From RGIG3528 sp963649295 (lineage in GTDB: Bacteria > Bacillota > Clostridia > Lachnospirales > Lachnospiraceae): 64,000 nucleotides of DNA. Below the pieces are notes generated by a model. The model saw nothing but the letters and a program-made list of their open reading frames with translations. It did not search any database and had not been told where the DNA came from. The DNA lies in NCBI GenBank assembly GCA_963649295.1, contig CAVJHK010000003.1, positions 24,376 through 88,375 on the forward strand, in the 5' to 3' direction. A program made the translations under genes and the position numbers. Of the stretch, positions 1 through 8,220 are shown one piece after another (within the stretch, counting starts at the first letter, position 1; each line of letters starts with the position of its first letter).

Positions 1-1308
1 GGCACTGAAGGCAACATGATTTATGTTCTTCCCGATCCCACCGCAACCGAAAGACCCGTTCTCGATTTCGGAAGTTATTATGCGGGAATAGTAATCGGCG
101 GCGACTATTGGTATCTTGCGGGATTTGATGTAACAAACTCCGGCCCTTCTCAAAAGGGACTTCAAATCTCGGGAAATCATTGCGTTGTTGACAATGTAAA
201 CGCATATAACAACGGAAATACCGGTATTCAGATTTCAAGACTCAATTCGCTAGACACATCAGCTTATTGGCCGACCTACAACCTCATCTTAAATTGCACG
301 TCTCATGACAATGCAGACCCGGGCTACGAGGACGCAGACGGCTTTGCATGCAAGCTCACAACCGGTGTGGGCAACGTATTTGACGGATGTATCGCTTATT
401 GCAACGCCGACGACGGCTGGGATCTTTATGCAAAGACAGAAACAGGCTCAATCGGAAGCGTTGTTATAAAGAACTGTATCGCATACAGAAACGGATATCT
501 TTCGGACGGCACAATAGCCGGCAACGGAAACGGCTTTAAGCTTGGCGGTTCAAGTATCTCGGGATATCACGAACTCATAAATTGCATTGCTTACGACAAT
601 AAGACAAAGGGCATCGATTCGAACAACTGTCCCGATGTTCAGGTAACAAACTGCACAAGCTTCAACAACCACAGCTACAACGTTGCATTTTATACAAAGG
701 ATGCCCAGAATACGGATTATTCCGCAAACGGAATAATTTCGTTTAGGAATGACTCGGGTACGGTCGACAACATCGACTTAAAGGGCACACAGGTTGAAGC
801 AAAGGTTTACGGCGAGACAAATTATTATTGGCCGAACGGCAACACAAAGAGCGTAAAAGCTTCCGAAAGCTGGTTCGTAAGCCTTGATACAAGCATTGCT
901 CCCACAAGAAATGAAGACGGAAGGATTATGATGAACGGTCTTCTCACGCTTACGGACAAAGCGCCCGCAGACGCAGGTGCACGTCTTGAAGGAGCAAGTG
1001 CGATGTCTATTGACTTTGACGATCCCGCGCGCATTGAAGCACTTAAGAATTTTGAAGCACAGGGAAGCACATCGGATAGCGGCGCAGGTTCTGATGTGTC
1101 AGTTACAAGTACTCCTACACCTGTTGCTTTCATACCTGAAGGTGACGATACTCCAACTCCTGAAGCACCCACTCCCGAAACTCCCGCAGAGTCAGAAGAG
1201 AGTGAGGAATCAGGCTCATCTCCCGCAGTAATTATTATATTGATAGCGGTATTTGCGGCTATAGTAGGCGGAATTTTCGCATATATGAGAAGCAAAAAAA
1301 TAAAATAG
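1..1308 (+). CDS. PL9-type pectate lyase, C-terminal part, membrane anchored (5' end outside window)
   Basis: The reading frame is open from base 1, so the start lies upstream; the first Met, at 16, is internal. The sequence is a right-handed beta-helix with Asn ladders and the PL9 hallmarks DADGFACKL and NADDGWDLYAK, whose aspartates match the family's calcium site, followed by GNGFKLGG, whose Lys matches the catalytic base. This indicates calcium-dependent beta-elimination of polygalacturonate outside the cell. After about residue 350 comes a Thr/Pro/Glu-rich stalk, then a hydrophobic segment (VIIILIAVFAAIVGGIFAYM) and a basic tail RSKKIK. That is a C-terminal membrane anchor without an LPXTG sortase motif. 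A strong terminator follows. The family assignment is from motifs only. Confidence 0.85.
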   Translation, partial: GTEGNMIYVLPDPTATERPVLDFGSYYAGIVIGGDYWYLAGFDVTNSGPSQKGLQISGNHCVVDNVNAYNNGNTGIQISRLNSLDTSAYWPTYNLILNCTSHDNADPGYEDADGFACKLTTGVGNVFDGCIAYCNADDGWDLYAKTETGSIGSVVIKNCIAYRNGYLSDGTIAGNGNGFKLGGSSISGYHELINCIAYDNKTKGIDSNNCPDVQVTNCTSFNNHSYNVAFYTKDAQNTDYSANGIISFRNDSGTVDNIDLKGTQVEAKVYGETNYYWPNGNTKSVKASESWFVSLDTSIAPTRNEDGRIMMNGLLTLTDKAPADAGARLEGASAMSIDFDDPARIEALKNFEAQGSTSDSGAGSDVSVTSTPTPVAFIPEGDDTPTPEAPTPETPAESEESEESGSSPAVIIILIAVFAAIVGGIFAYMRSKKIK

Positions 1309-1332
1309 CCTGTAAGAATCCTTTCTTAAAAG

Positions 1333-1370
1333 AGCCCGGGTTAAGCTTTATGCTCCCGGGCTTTTTATTT
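1333..1370 (+). terminator. Intrinsic terminator after the pectate lyase
   Basis: The 8-bp stem AGCCCGGG (1333-1340) pairs with CCCGGGCT (1355-1362) and is followed by TTTTATTT. It starts 25 bases after the pectate lyase stop codon. Confidence 0.9.
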
Positions 1371-1375
1371 ATTTG

Positions 1376-1475
1376 CAAATCTCACTTATTGACATAACAC
1401 TTTTATAACTTACAAATCTCAATTATTGACAAAACACTTTTATAACTTACAAATCACGATTGTTGACAAAACGCT
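1376..1475 (+). repeat. 37-bp tandem repeat, about 2.6 copies
   Basis: Copies start at 1376, 1413 and 1450 with an exact 37-bp period. The first two are nearly identical and the third diverges. Each copy contains TTGACA or ATTGACAT, a -35-like box. Only the third copy has a good -10 box at the right distance. The copies are contiguous with no spacers, so this is not a CRISPR array. It forms the leader upstream of the AraC gene. Confidence 0.85.
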
Positions 1476-1491
1476 TTCCAAAATGTATCAT
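1463..1491 (+). promoter_or_regulatory. Sigma-A-type promoter of the AraC-family gene
   Basis: TTGACA at 1463-1468, a 17-bp spacer, and TATCAT at 1486-1491. It lies about 30 bp upstream of the AraC start codon. The -35 box is the third copy of the motif carried by the 37-bp tandem repeat. Confidence 0.75.
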
Positions 1492-1521
1492 TTGTATAAC
1501 AATTTTCCGAGGTGACGCAAT

Positions 1522-2400
1522 ATGGATAAATTTTCCGCATTTGATTTTGACATGTCCGAAAACGCAAATTATGATAATCCGGATTTTCCGTCCGAAGTAA
1601 AAAAAATCAAGCTTTCGTTCTATCCCGATTTTGTGACAATGAACTCCTGGCACAACGAAACGGAATTTGTTTATATTTTAAGCGGTGAGCTCACCTATGT
1701 GATAGACGGCACACACGTTTCTCTCACCGAAAATACGGGACTTTTTATAAACAGCCACAGGATGAATTATGCTTTTAATGCACAAAAAAACGAATGCACA
1801 TACATTCGCATCCTTTTAAATCCGTCACTGCTTTCCGCAAGTCCGATGTTTTATTCAAATTATGTCAAGCCTTTTACGGGAGCATCGGGATGCGATTTTC
1901 AATACCTCACATCCGAAACCGAATGGCAGGCAGAAATTTTGACAACAATAAAACAAATATACGAAAGCAAAAACGATTCATGGAATTATTTTGCGATTCA
2001 AATTTTATATATGCGCATGTTTGAGCTGCTTTACTTTAATGTAGCACCACCAGCCATGCTGAATGCCCAGAGAACAACAAACATATATACGTTAAAAATC
2101 GTACTTTTGTATATCCATGAGCATTTTAAAGAGAAAATCACTTTGGAACAAATATCGGACGCAGGCGGATGCGGAAAAAGCAAGTGTTCCGAGCTTTTTA
2201 AAGATTTTTTGAACACTTCTCCGATAAATTATCTTACAAAGTACCGTCTTACGCGCGCGCTTTACCTTTTAAAAAACACAAACGAAACGGTTTCTGCAAT
2301 TTCGGAGCTCACGGGATTTGCGGGAACAAGCTATTTCTGCGAAACCTTTAAAAAATCATACGGGATTTCGCCGGCAGAATACAGAAGCTTGGCCTTCTGA
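1522..2400 (+). CDS. AraC family transcriptional regulator with cupin-type sensor domain
   Basis: This 292-residue protein has an N-terminal cupin-like domain (about residues 25-110; WHNETEFVYILSGELTY fits the cupin sugar-sensing fold). Its C-terminal AraC double helix-turn-helix spans about 190-290, with AISELTGFAGTSYFCETFKK and the terminal GISPAEYR signature. It probably activates carbohydrate genes in response to a sugar, and the pectate lyase just upstream is a natural candidate target. The start is set by GAGGTG at 1509-1514, 7 bases before ATG. It sits between two terminators and so is monocistronic. The effector is unknown. Confidence 0.88.
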   Translation: MDKFSAFDFDMSENANYDNPDFPSEVKKIKLSFYPDFVTMNSWHNETEFVYILSGELTYVIDGTHVSLTENTGLFINSHRMNYAFNAQKNECTYIRILLNPSLLSASPMFYSNYVKPFTGASGCDFQYLTSETEWQAEILTTIKQIYESKNDSWNYFAIQILYMRMFELLYFNVAPPAMLNAQRTTNIYTLKIVLLYIHEHFKEKITLEQISDAGGCGKSKCSELFKDFLNTSPINYLTKYRLTRALYLLKNTNETVSAISELTGFAGTSYFCETFKKSYGISPAEYRSLAF

Positions 2401-2455
2401 GAAAGCCCCGCAAAAAGCACAAAAAAAGGCAAAATACTAAAAAACATACAAAAAA

Positions 2456-2492
2456 AACGGATGTACAGGCTATTTTAACCTATACATCCGTT
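2456..2492. terminator. Bidirectional terminator between the convergent AraC gene and tatD
   Basis: AACGGATGTA (2456-2465) pairs with TACATCCGTT (2483-2492). On the minus strand the hairpin is followed by a run of eight T, and on the plus strand by TTTT. The hairpin includes the last codons of tatD. Confidence 0.65.
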
Positions 2493-3273
2493 TTGCGTTT
2501 TCATATGTAATATTTTCAACCGTTTCCGTATCGATTTTCTTTAATGCGGCGATTTCATCAACAACAAACTTAAGTTTTCCGGAATCGTTTCTTTTTCCCC
2601 TAAAGGGCTCGGGCGAAAGATAGGGACTGTCCGTCTCAAGCAATATCGACCGAAGCGGAATGTCTAAAACAACCTCTTTTAATTTTCTTCCGTTTTTGAA
2701 TGTGCATACACCGCCCACTCCGATATAAAATCCCATTTTGATATATTCTCTTGCGAGTTCCTTTTCGTAAGAAAAACAATGTATTACACCGGGGCATTCA
2801 TATAAATTTTTATGTGTACCGATATTGTCTTTTAGCATCTCATGATATTCTGACAAAATATCAAACGTGTCATGTGCCGCGTCTCTTGAATGAATTATTA
2901 CGGGCTTATTTGTATCAAATGCAAGCTTTAACTGGTGCTTAAAGCATTCCTTTTGAATACTCTCATCAACACACTCTCCCGCATAATCAAGCCCAATTTC
3001 ACCGATTGCGACGCATTTGGGATCGGAAGTCATATCACGTAACACATCATAATCTTTATCCGTCATCTTGTCGGAGTCATCCGGATGTGTGCCGACAGCC
3101 GCATAAACAAAATCCCATTTGTGTGCGAGGTTAAGAGACTCACGGCTCCCTCTCATATTTGCGCCGACATTTATTACAATTCCGACATTTTGCGATATGA
3201 GCCCCGATAGCACTTCGTCACGATCCGAATCGAACTTTTCGTCATCATAATGCGCATGTGTTTCAAATATCAT
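2470..3273 (-). CDS. tatD: TatD family metal-dependent hydrolase (DNase)
   Basis: A 267-residue TIM-barrel amidohydrolase of the TatD/YabD family. It shows the N-terminal metal motif ETHAHYDD, the bridging Glu in AIGEIGLDY, His in PVIIHSRDA and VIHCFS, and the C-terminal Asp signature LLETDSPYLSPEPFRGKRN. Family members are magnesium-dependent 3'-5' exonucleases or deoxyribonucleases involved in DNA repair or RNA quality control. The start codon is 6 bases downstream of the transporter stop, with its ribosome site GGAGAA inside the end of that gene, so the two are translationally coupled. The length is normal for the family. Confidence 0.92.
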   Translation of the reverse strand: MIFETHAHYDDEKFDSDRDEVLSGLISQNVGIVINVGANMRGSRESLNLAHKWDFVYAAVGTHPDDSDKMTDKDYDVLRDMTSDPKCVAIGEIGLDYAGECVDESIQKECFKHQLKLAFDTNKPVIIHSRDAAHDTFDILSEYHEMLKDNIGTHKNLYECPGVIHCFSYEKELAREYIKMGFYIGVGGVCTFKNGRKLKEVVLDIPLRSILLETDSPYLSPEPFRGKRNDSGKLKFVVDEIAALKKIDTETVENITYENAKRMYRLK

Positions 3274-3279
3274 ACGAAG

Positions 3280-4194
3280 TTATTCTCCTTCGATTATTCC
3301 GAGTGTCACTATTCCGGCAATTACAAGGAAAATAAACAGGTATTGCATTTTGGTGAGCTTCTCTTTTAAGAATATACGTGACAAAATAAGCGAAACAACA
3401 CATACAGACGAAATAATGGGAGCCGCAATCGCACCGTTTCCGCTCATTGCATATACATATGTAAATTGTCCCGCAGTTTCAAATACAGCAGCAAGTCCTT
3501 TGTCACGCTGCTTCGGAAGTTCAAACCTAACCTTTTTGATTTTAAGGAAGATAAAGAGAATAATCGCAAAAATTGCAAACGTAATCTCATAGCTTGTATT
3601 TGCAACTTCTTCAAGTGTTTCCTCCGTAACGCCCACAAGCGGAGTCGTTGCAACATCGTCAAGATAAAAAGCATCAAGAAAAGACCCTACGGCATCAAGA
3701 ATTGCATACATAAAGGGCATCGAAAATGCGACCACTGCCATTTTGGGGCCCAGAATCTTTTTTCTGTCCGTTTTTCCGTTGTTGTCAAGAAAGCCTACGC
3801 CCAAAATACCGATAACAATCAATATTATTGAGATAATGCTGCCGACTCCGAGCACCTCGTGCAAAAATATCACGCAAAGCACGGAGCATAAGGCTCCCGA
3901 CGTATTTTCAATAGGATCCGAAATCGATTCCTCAATAAAACGCATTCCAAAAAACGACAGCGTCATCGAACCGATATAAAGCATTGAAACGGGCAAATAT
4001 CTGATTAAATTTACGGGATCGTATCCTATGTCTTGTGTCAGAAGCGTAAATATGGCATGAAGTCCCATAACGGCACCCACGCATATGCTTATTTTGAGAT
4101 GAGCATATTTTTCGTCCGGTCTTGCGCCCTTTTTATAAAAAAGTTCGGCAAGTCCCCAAAGCACAGTTGTTACAATCGTAAATAAAAACCACAT
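3280..4194 (-). CDS. DMT/EamA family membrane transporter
   Basis: A 304-residue integral membrane protein with about ten hydrophobic helices starting at MWFLFTIVTTVLWGLAELFY. The EamA-type repeats end with PIISSVCVVSLILSRIFLKE, which is typical of drug/metabolite superfamily exporters. The frame stays open for 32 more codons upstream, but the start at 4194 is favoured because GGAGG sits 8 bases before it, whereas the upstream Met codons have no ribosome site. The substrate cannot be read from the sequence. It is the first gene of a two-gene unit with tatD, driven by the promoter at 4270-4297. Confidence 0.82.
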   Translation of the reverse strand: MWFLFTIVTTVLWGLAELFYKKGARPDEKYAHLKISICVGAVMGLHAIFTLLTQDIGYDPVNLIRYLPVSMLYIGSMTLSFFGMRFIEESISDPIENTSGALCSVLCVIFLHEVLGVGSIISIILIVIGILGVGFLDNNGKTDRKKILGPKMAVVAFSMPFMYAILDAVGSFLDAFYLDDVATTPLVGVTEETLEEVANTSYEITFAIFAIILFIFLKIKKVRFELPKQRDKGLAAVFETAGQFTYVYAMSGNGAIAAPIISSVCVVSLILSRIFLKEKLTKMQYLFIFLVIAGIVTLGIIEGE

Positions 4195-4223
4195 TAATGT
4201 GTCCTCCAAATATGTTTGCTTGT

Positions 4224-4262
4224 AAAAAGCCTTTTGCGGCATCACGCGCCGCAAGCGCTTTT
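4224..4262 (-). promoter_or_regulatory. Terminator-like hairpin at the 5' end of the DMT-tatD transcript
   Basis: On the minus strand AAAAGC-GC-TTGCGGC pairs with GCCGCAA-AA-GGCTTTT around a short loop, followed by TTTTT. The predicted transcription start (about 4263) falls at the base of the stem, so the hairpin would be at the extreme 5' end of the message. It could be a stability cap or an attenuator. Confidence 0.55.
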
Positions 4263-4269
4263 CCCGTGA

Positions 4270-4297
4270 ATTATAACAGAAGATAAGCAACTGTCAA
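4270..4297 (-). promoter_or_regulatory. Promoter of the DMT transporter-tatD operon
   Basis: Minus strand TTGACA (4297-4292), a 16-bp spacer, and a perfect TATAAT (4275-4270). It lies 76 bp upstream of the transporter start. Confidence 0.8.
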
Positions 4298-4324
4298 GAA
4301 AAATCACCTTATAGCCCTTATCTG

Positions 4325-6586
4325 TCATTTAACAACAATTCTCTCATCATCACCGCCGTTATTTTTTATAATCCGTAATTCACTTTCAACTGTTGAAAAA
4401 ATCTGTCTGATCTCCGTATTTTTTATTTTATCTGTCGCGGCATATACCTGTGAAACCGTTTGCAGCTTTTTGCCTGACGCAGGATTTGAAAGCGCAATTC
4501 CGATCATCTCATCCTTGATTCTTTTTGAAATCGTTTTAATTGTATCAATATTTACGTCAACCAACAGCACCACAAAAGCATCACCGCCATAGCGGTAAAT
4601 TCCTCCGGCATCAACGATAATACGCTTTACGATTTGAGCGAGCGTCTTTAAATATCTGTCTCCCTGCAAATGTCCGTAAATATCGTTAACCTCCTTCAGA
4701 TAATCCATATCGATAATGCCAATACACGTCATTTTGTCATTTTCATCCGCATTTTTTTGCAAAAGCTTATAATCCTTTTCGAGCTTATAGCGGTTGCCCA
4801 CACCTGTAAGTGAGTCCGTGTCAAGCATTTTTTGATTTTTTTCCTGTTCCTCCGCCTCTTTTTTTAGTTCAATCTTATAATCTATCGTTGTCGCCCTGTC
4901 CTTTTTGGTTTCAAAGCATAATTTATGACAAAGCATAATATATTCTTTTTCAGCCTTTTTCAGAGCCTCGTTATCTCCGATTGCTTCAAAATATCTGAGT
5001 CTGAATTCCTCTATTTTTACCTGAATATCCGTTTCAATCATATCCTCCGGAAGAGAATTAAATTCTTTGTCCATATTGTCAAGGATTCGCCGAAGCACAT
5101 CAAAATCGTTAAGCTCAAGTGCAATATTTCCGAGCCTTTCAATACTGTCCCAGTTATTAAAGCAGTCTTTTTGGCCGAGCGTCATGTCAACAAGCGCATT
5201 AAAATGTTCGCGTACATATGCTTCCTTTCCCGTTTTCATAAAAAGCTCGCTTTGTATCGAAAGAAAAAAGAATCGCAAAGAAGCCGTTTCGCTTTTATTT
5301 GCATAAGCCGACGCATCATTTAAATGCATTTCGGCTTTTTCGTAATCATTAAGCGCAATATATTCAACACACAGATTTAAATTTGTCTTAAATAAAAGCA
5401 AATCAATATTTTTAGCCTCCGATGCACTCGCATTTTTGTACTCCTTCAAAGAAAGAGCATAATATTTGACTGCATTTATATGGTCTTCAAGCCGCATATA
5501 TTCCGTACCGATATTGTTATATAATTTTCCGCTTACAAGATAAAGATTATTTGCCACAGCAACAGAAAGCCCCGAAAGATAATGATCAAGTGCCATAAGC
5601 TCGTTGCAGGTTGCGCTGTAAATTGCGCCCGTTAAATTTTGCAAATCACAATAAAGCTGTGCATCGCTGTCGGGACTCACCTGTGTTTCGGCACGTTTGG
5701 CAAGTGTGAGTGCATTTTCGTATTCACCGTTTCCGAGAAGCTTTATGCCCTCCGCATAACATTCACGGCCAAAGGAGCTCTGATCATCCGAGATATTTAA
5801 AGAGATATTTTGAATTCCGTCTATAAGAACACTAAAATTTTGGGTATCCATCGGACGATAAAAAAAGTATCCTTGAATAACCTCACAGCCCGCTTCCTTT
5901 AAAATATCAAGCTGATAAGTATTTTCAACGCCTTCGGCAATAAGTCCGAGCTTTAGGTCATGCGCCATTTTTATTACCGAATCAATAATTCTTGTCCCTT
6001 TTTCCTTGTTTTTTTCGTTCAAATCAAAAAATGCCATATCAAGCTTTAGGACGTCGGCATCAATATCCTTAAGAATATTGAGCGCAGAATATCCGCTCCC
6101 AAAATCGTCTATCAAAATCTTGAATCCAAAAGCCTTTAATTTTGAAATGGAATCCGTAATCAGATTATTGTCACTTACAAATGCCGATTCGGTAATTTCT
6201 ATATGAATATATTGGGGTTCAATATCATATTCCTTTGACAGATCCGTCATTGCTTTATAGACATCGATTTTATACAAATCCTCGCGTGATACGTTTATTG
6301 AAATCGGTACCGTCACTTTTCCCGCTTTTTTTCTTTGGGACTGAAACTTAAAAACACATTCCCAGAGATATCTGTCAAGAACGGTTATAAGCTTTTTTTG
6401 TTCCAAAACGGGAATAAATGCGCCGGGTGAAATAAAATTTCCGTCATGATTCCATCTGACAAGTGCCTCCGCACCCACAATATTATTTTCCGATACAGAG
6501 AACTGAGGATGCAGATAAATCACAAATTCGTTGTTTTCAATATATTTTTGAAGACTTTCTTTTGTAAAATCATATAAAAATTCCAT
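4325..6586 (-). CDS. EAL-TPR-GGDEF protein, probable c-di-GMP phosphodiesterase
   Basis: A 753-residue soluble protein. The N-terminal EAL domain (about 10-250) keeps the expected catalytic and metal residues: AEALVRW, ISINVSRED, IEITES, LIDDFGSGYS, VLKLD, IAEGVE and QGYFFYRP. Residues about 270-560 form TPR-like helical repeats. The C-terminal GGDEF domain (about 590-750) has GGDAF in place of GGDEF, losing the metal-binding Glu, so cyclase activity is unlikely; it may bind GTP or serve as a regulatory partner. There is no signal peptide or membrane helix. The start is supported by AGGAGG 8 bases upstream. EAL-first order with a TPR linker is the reverse of the common GGDEF-EAL order. Confidence 0.88.
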   Translation of the reverse strand: MEFLYDFTKESLQKYIENNEFVIYLHPQFSVSENNIVGAEALVRWNHDGNFISPGAFIPVLEQKKLITVLDRYLWECVFKFQSQRKKAGKVTVPISINVSREDLYKIDVYKAMTDLSKEYDIEPQYIHIEITESAFVSDNNLITDSISKLKAFGFKILIDDFGSGYSALNILKDIDADVLKLDMAFFDLNEKNKEKGTRIIDSVIKMAHDLKLGLIAEGVENTYQLDILKEAGCEVIQGYFFYRPMDTQNFSVLIDGIQNISLNISDDQSSFGRECYAEGIKLLGNGEYENALTLAKRAETQVSPDSDAQLYCDLQNLTGAIYSATCNELMALDHYLSGLSVAVANNLYLVSGKLYNNIGTEYMRLEDHINAVKYYALSLKEYKNASASEAKNIDLLLFKTNLNLCVEYIALNDYEKAEMHLNDASAYANKSETASLRFFFLSIQSELFMKTGKEAYVREHFNALVDMTLGQKDCFNNWDSIERLGNIALELNDFDVLRRILDNMDKEFNSLPEDMIETDIQVKIEEFRLRYFEAIGDNEALKKAEKEYIMLCHKLCFETKKDRATTIDYKIELKKEAEEQEKNQKMLDTDSLTGVGNRYKLEKDYKLLQKNADENDKMTCIGIIDMDYLKEVNDIYGHLQGDRYLKTLAQIVKRIIVDAGGIYRYGGDAFVVLLVDVNIDTIKTISKRIKDEMIGIALSNPASGKKLQTVSQVYAATDKIKNTEIRQIFSTVESELRIIKNNGGDDERIVVK

Positions 6587-6616
6587 AATCGCATCCTCCT
6601 GCCATAAAATGACTAT

Positions 6617-6645
6617 AGGGCCAAAATTTTTAATCTTTTGACCCT
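6617..6645 (-). terminator. Hairpin after the amino-acid ABC operon, possible weak terminator
   Basis: AGGGCCAAAA (6617-6626) pairs with TTTTGACCCT (6636-6645) with one mismatch. The T tract on the minus strand is poor. The arm sequence resembles the hairpin at 24473-24502. Confidence 0.4.
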
Positions 6646-6658
6646 GTATCCATTAATC

Positions 6659-7450
6659 TTATTTTGCAATATCACTTCCGAAATACTTTATCGAAATTTC
6701 CGAAAGCGTGCCGTCCGCACGCAGTTCTTCTATTGCTTTGTTTATTGTGATTTTAAGTGTTTCCGAATTTTCGCCCTTAGGCATCGGTATCGCAACCTGT
6801 GACGCCGTATCCGTCAATGCCGCAATCTTTAAATCGGCTTCCGGATGTTCCTTTATATAATCGTAAAACGTTACTTCCGCATTTAGTGTCGCATCGATTC
6901 TTCCCGCAAGGAGAAGCTCGATTGTCTGGTTGAGATCGTCAACGCCGAGTGCCGTTGCGCCATAGCTTTCGGCAAGCATTGCATACGTACTCGAAATCGT
7001 ATTTGCCGTTGTCTTTCCTTTTAAATCATCAAAAGTCTTTATCGAATCATCGTCACCGCGTACAATGATTGCCGTTCTTATATATCCGTAGGGCTCCGAA
7101 AAATCATACTTTTGTGCCCTTTCTTCGGTAATCTCAACGCCGTTTGCCATAATATCATAGCGTCCGGCTTCAAGACCTGCCAAAATTCCGTCCCATTCCC
7201 CTTCAACAAATTCCGCTTCCACACCGAGCTTTTCCGCAATTTTCTCGGCTACCTCTATGTCAAATCCGACAAGTTTATCATTTTCGTCATGATATGTCCA
7301 GGGTGCCCATGTGCCCTCGGTCGCAATCACGATTTTTCCCTCATCCTGAATACGGGTTAACATATCGCTTTCCGTTTTACCGCATCCGCACATCGTAAAA
7401 ACGGAAACACCTGCCAAAAAGTAACCGATTAAAGCCTTAATCTTTTTCAT
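6659..7450 (-). CDS. Polar amino-acid ABC transporter, substrate-binding lipoprotein
   Basis: A 263-residue SBP_bac_3 family protein. A hydrophobic N-terminal segment ends in TMCGCGKTES, a plausible lipoprotein Cys for membrane tethering. The mature part begins GKIVIATEGTWAPWTYHDE and contains LVGFDIEVAEKIAEKLGV, the signature of glutamine/cystine/histidine-type binding proteins, then MANGVEITEERAQKYDFSEPY. It captures an amino acid outside the cell for the downstream-encoded partners. It is the last of three genes (permease, ATPase, binding protein). The exact amino acid cannot be told. Confidence 0.9.
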   Translation of the reverse strand: MKKIKALIGYFLAGVSVFTMCGCGKTESDMLTRIQDEGKIVIATEGTWAPWTYHDENDKLVGFDIEVAEKIAEKLGVEAEFVEGEWDGILAGLEAGRYDIMANGVEITEERAQKYDFSEPYGYIRTAIIVRGDDDSIKTFDDLKGKTTANTISSTYAMLAESYGATALGVDDLNQTIELLLAGRIDATLNAEVTFYDYIKEHPEADLKIAALTDTASQVAIPMPKGENSETLKITINKAIEELRADGTLSEISIKYFGSDIAK

Positions 7451-7477
7451 ATAAAATCTCCTTTTAAATTTATTTTA

Positions 7478-8212
7478 TCAGGACTCCAAGTGTTTTAAGA
7501 AATTTCTTATTCTCTCGTCGTCCGGATTTTCAAAAAATTCTTTTGAACCCATATCCTTCAAAATTTCGCCGTTTTCCATAAATACGACTCTGTTTGACAC
7601 ATTTTTTGCAAAATGTATTTCGTGAGTCACAATAACCATCGTTATCCCGTCGGATGCCAGATCTTTTATTACCGAAAGCACCTCGCCGATAAGCTCGGGA
7701 TCGAGTGCCGACGTGGGCTCATCAAAATATATTATTTCGGGATTTGTGACAAGTGCTCTCGCAATTCCCACACGCTGCTGCTGACCGCCCGACAGACTTT
7801 CGGGATAATAATCCGTTCTGTCCGAAAGTCCCACGCGGGAAAGTGCTTTTTTCGCCCTGTCAACAGCTTCCGCCTTTGGCATTTTTCGAGCCGTTATAAG
7901 CCCTTCCGTAACATTTTCCAGCGCCGTTTTGTTCAAAAAAAGGTTATACGATTGAAAAACAAAGCCCGTATGCATGCGCACATATGCAATATCTTTTTTT
8001 GAAATCGTATGAAGAGAATATTCCTTATTGTCAAACTTAATTGTCCCCGTGTCCGCTCTTTCAAAAAAATTCATGCATCTGAGAAGCGTTGTTTTCCCTG
8101 AGCCTGAAGGCCCGAGCACACTAATCACGTCGCCTTTGTTTATCGATAAATTTGCCCCTTTGAGGCAAAGATTGTCACCGTATTTTTTTGTAATATTTTT
8201 AAATTCCGTCAT
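7478..8212 (-). CDS. Polar amino-acid ABC transporter, ATP-binding protein
   Basis: A 244-residue GlnQ/HisP-type ATPase. Walker A is GPSGSGKTT, the signature is LSGGQQQRVGIARAL, Walker B with catalytic Glu is IIYFDEPTSALDPEL, and the H-loop is IVTHE. It supplies energy for amino-acid import with the adjacent permease and binding protein. The start lies 8 bases after the permease stop, consistent with one transcript. Confidence 0.93.
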   Translation of the reverse strand: MTEFKNITKKYGDNLCLKGANLSINKGDVISVLGPSGSGKTTLLRCMNFFERADTGTIKFDNKEYSLHTISKKDIAYVRMHTGFVFQSYNLFLNKTALENVTEGLITARKMPKAEAVDRAKKALSRVGLSDRTDYYPESLSGGQQQRVGIARALVTNPEIIYFDEPTSALDPELIGEVLSVIKDLASDGITMVIVTHEIHFAKNVSNRVVFMENGEILKDMGSKEFFENPDDERIRNFLKHLES

Positions 8213-8220
8213 TCGGTATC

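Noticed and set aside
825..1295. Open minus-strand frame of 156 codons opposite the pectate lyase
   Set aside because: It is antisense to a clear PL9 coding sequence, has no ribosome site and a low-complexity Ser/Pro/Gly translation; a shadow frame.
1376..1475. Possible CRISPR array
   Set aside because: The three 37-bp units are directly adjacent with no spacers and lie in a promoter region; a tandem repeat, not CRISPR.
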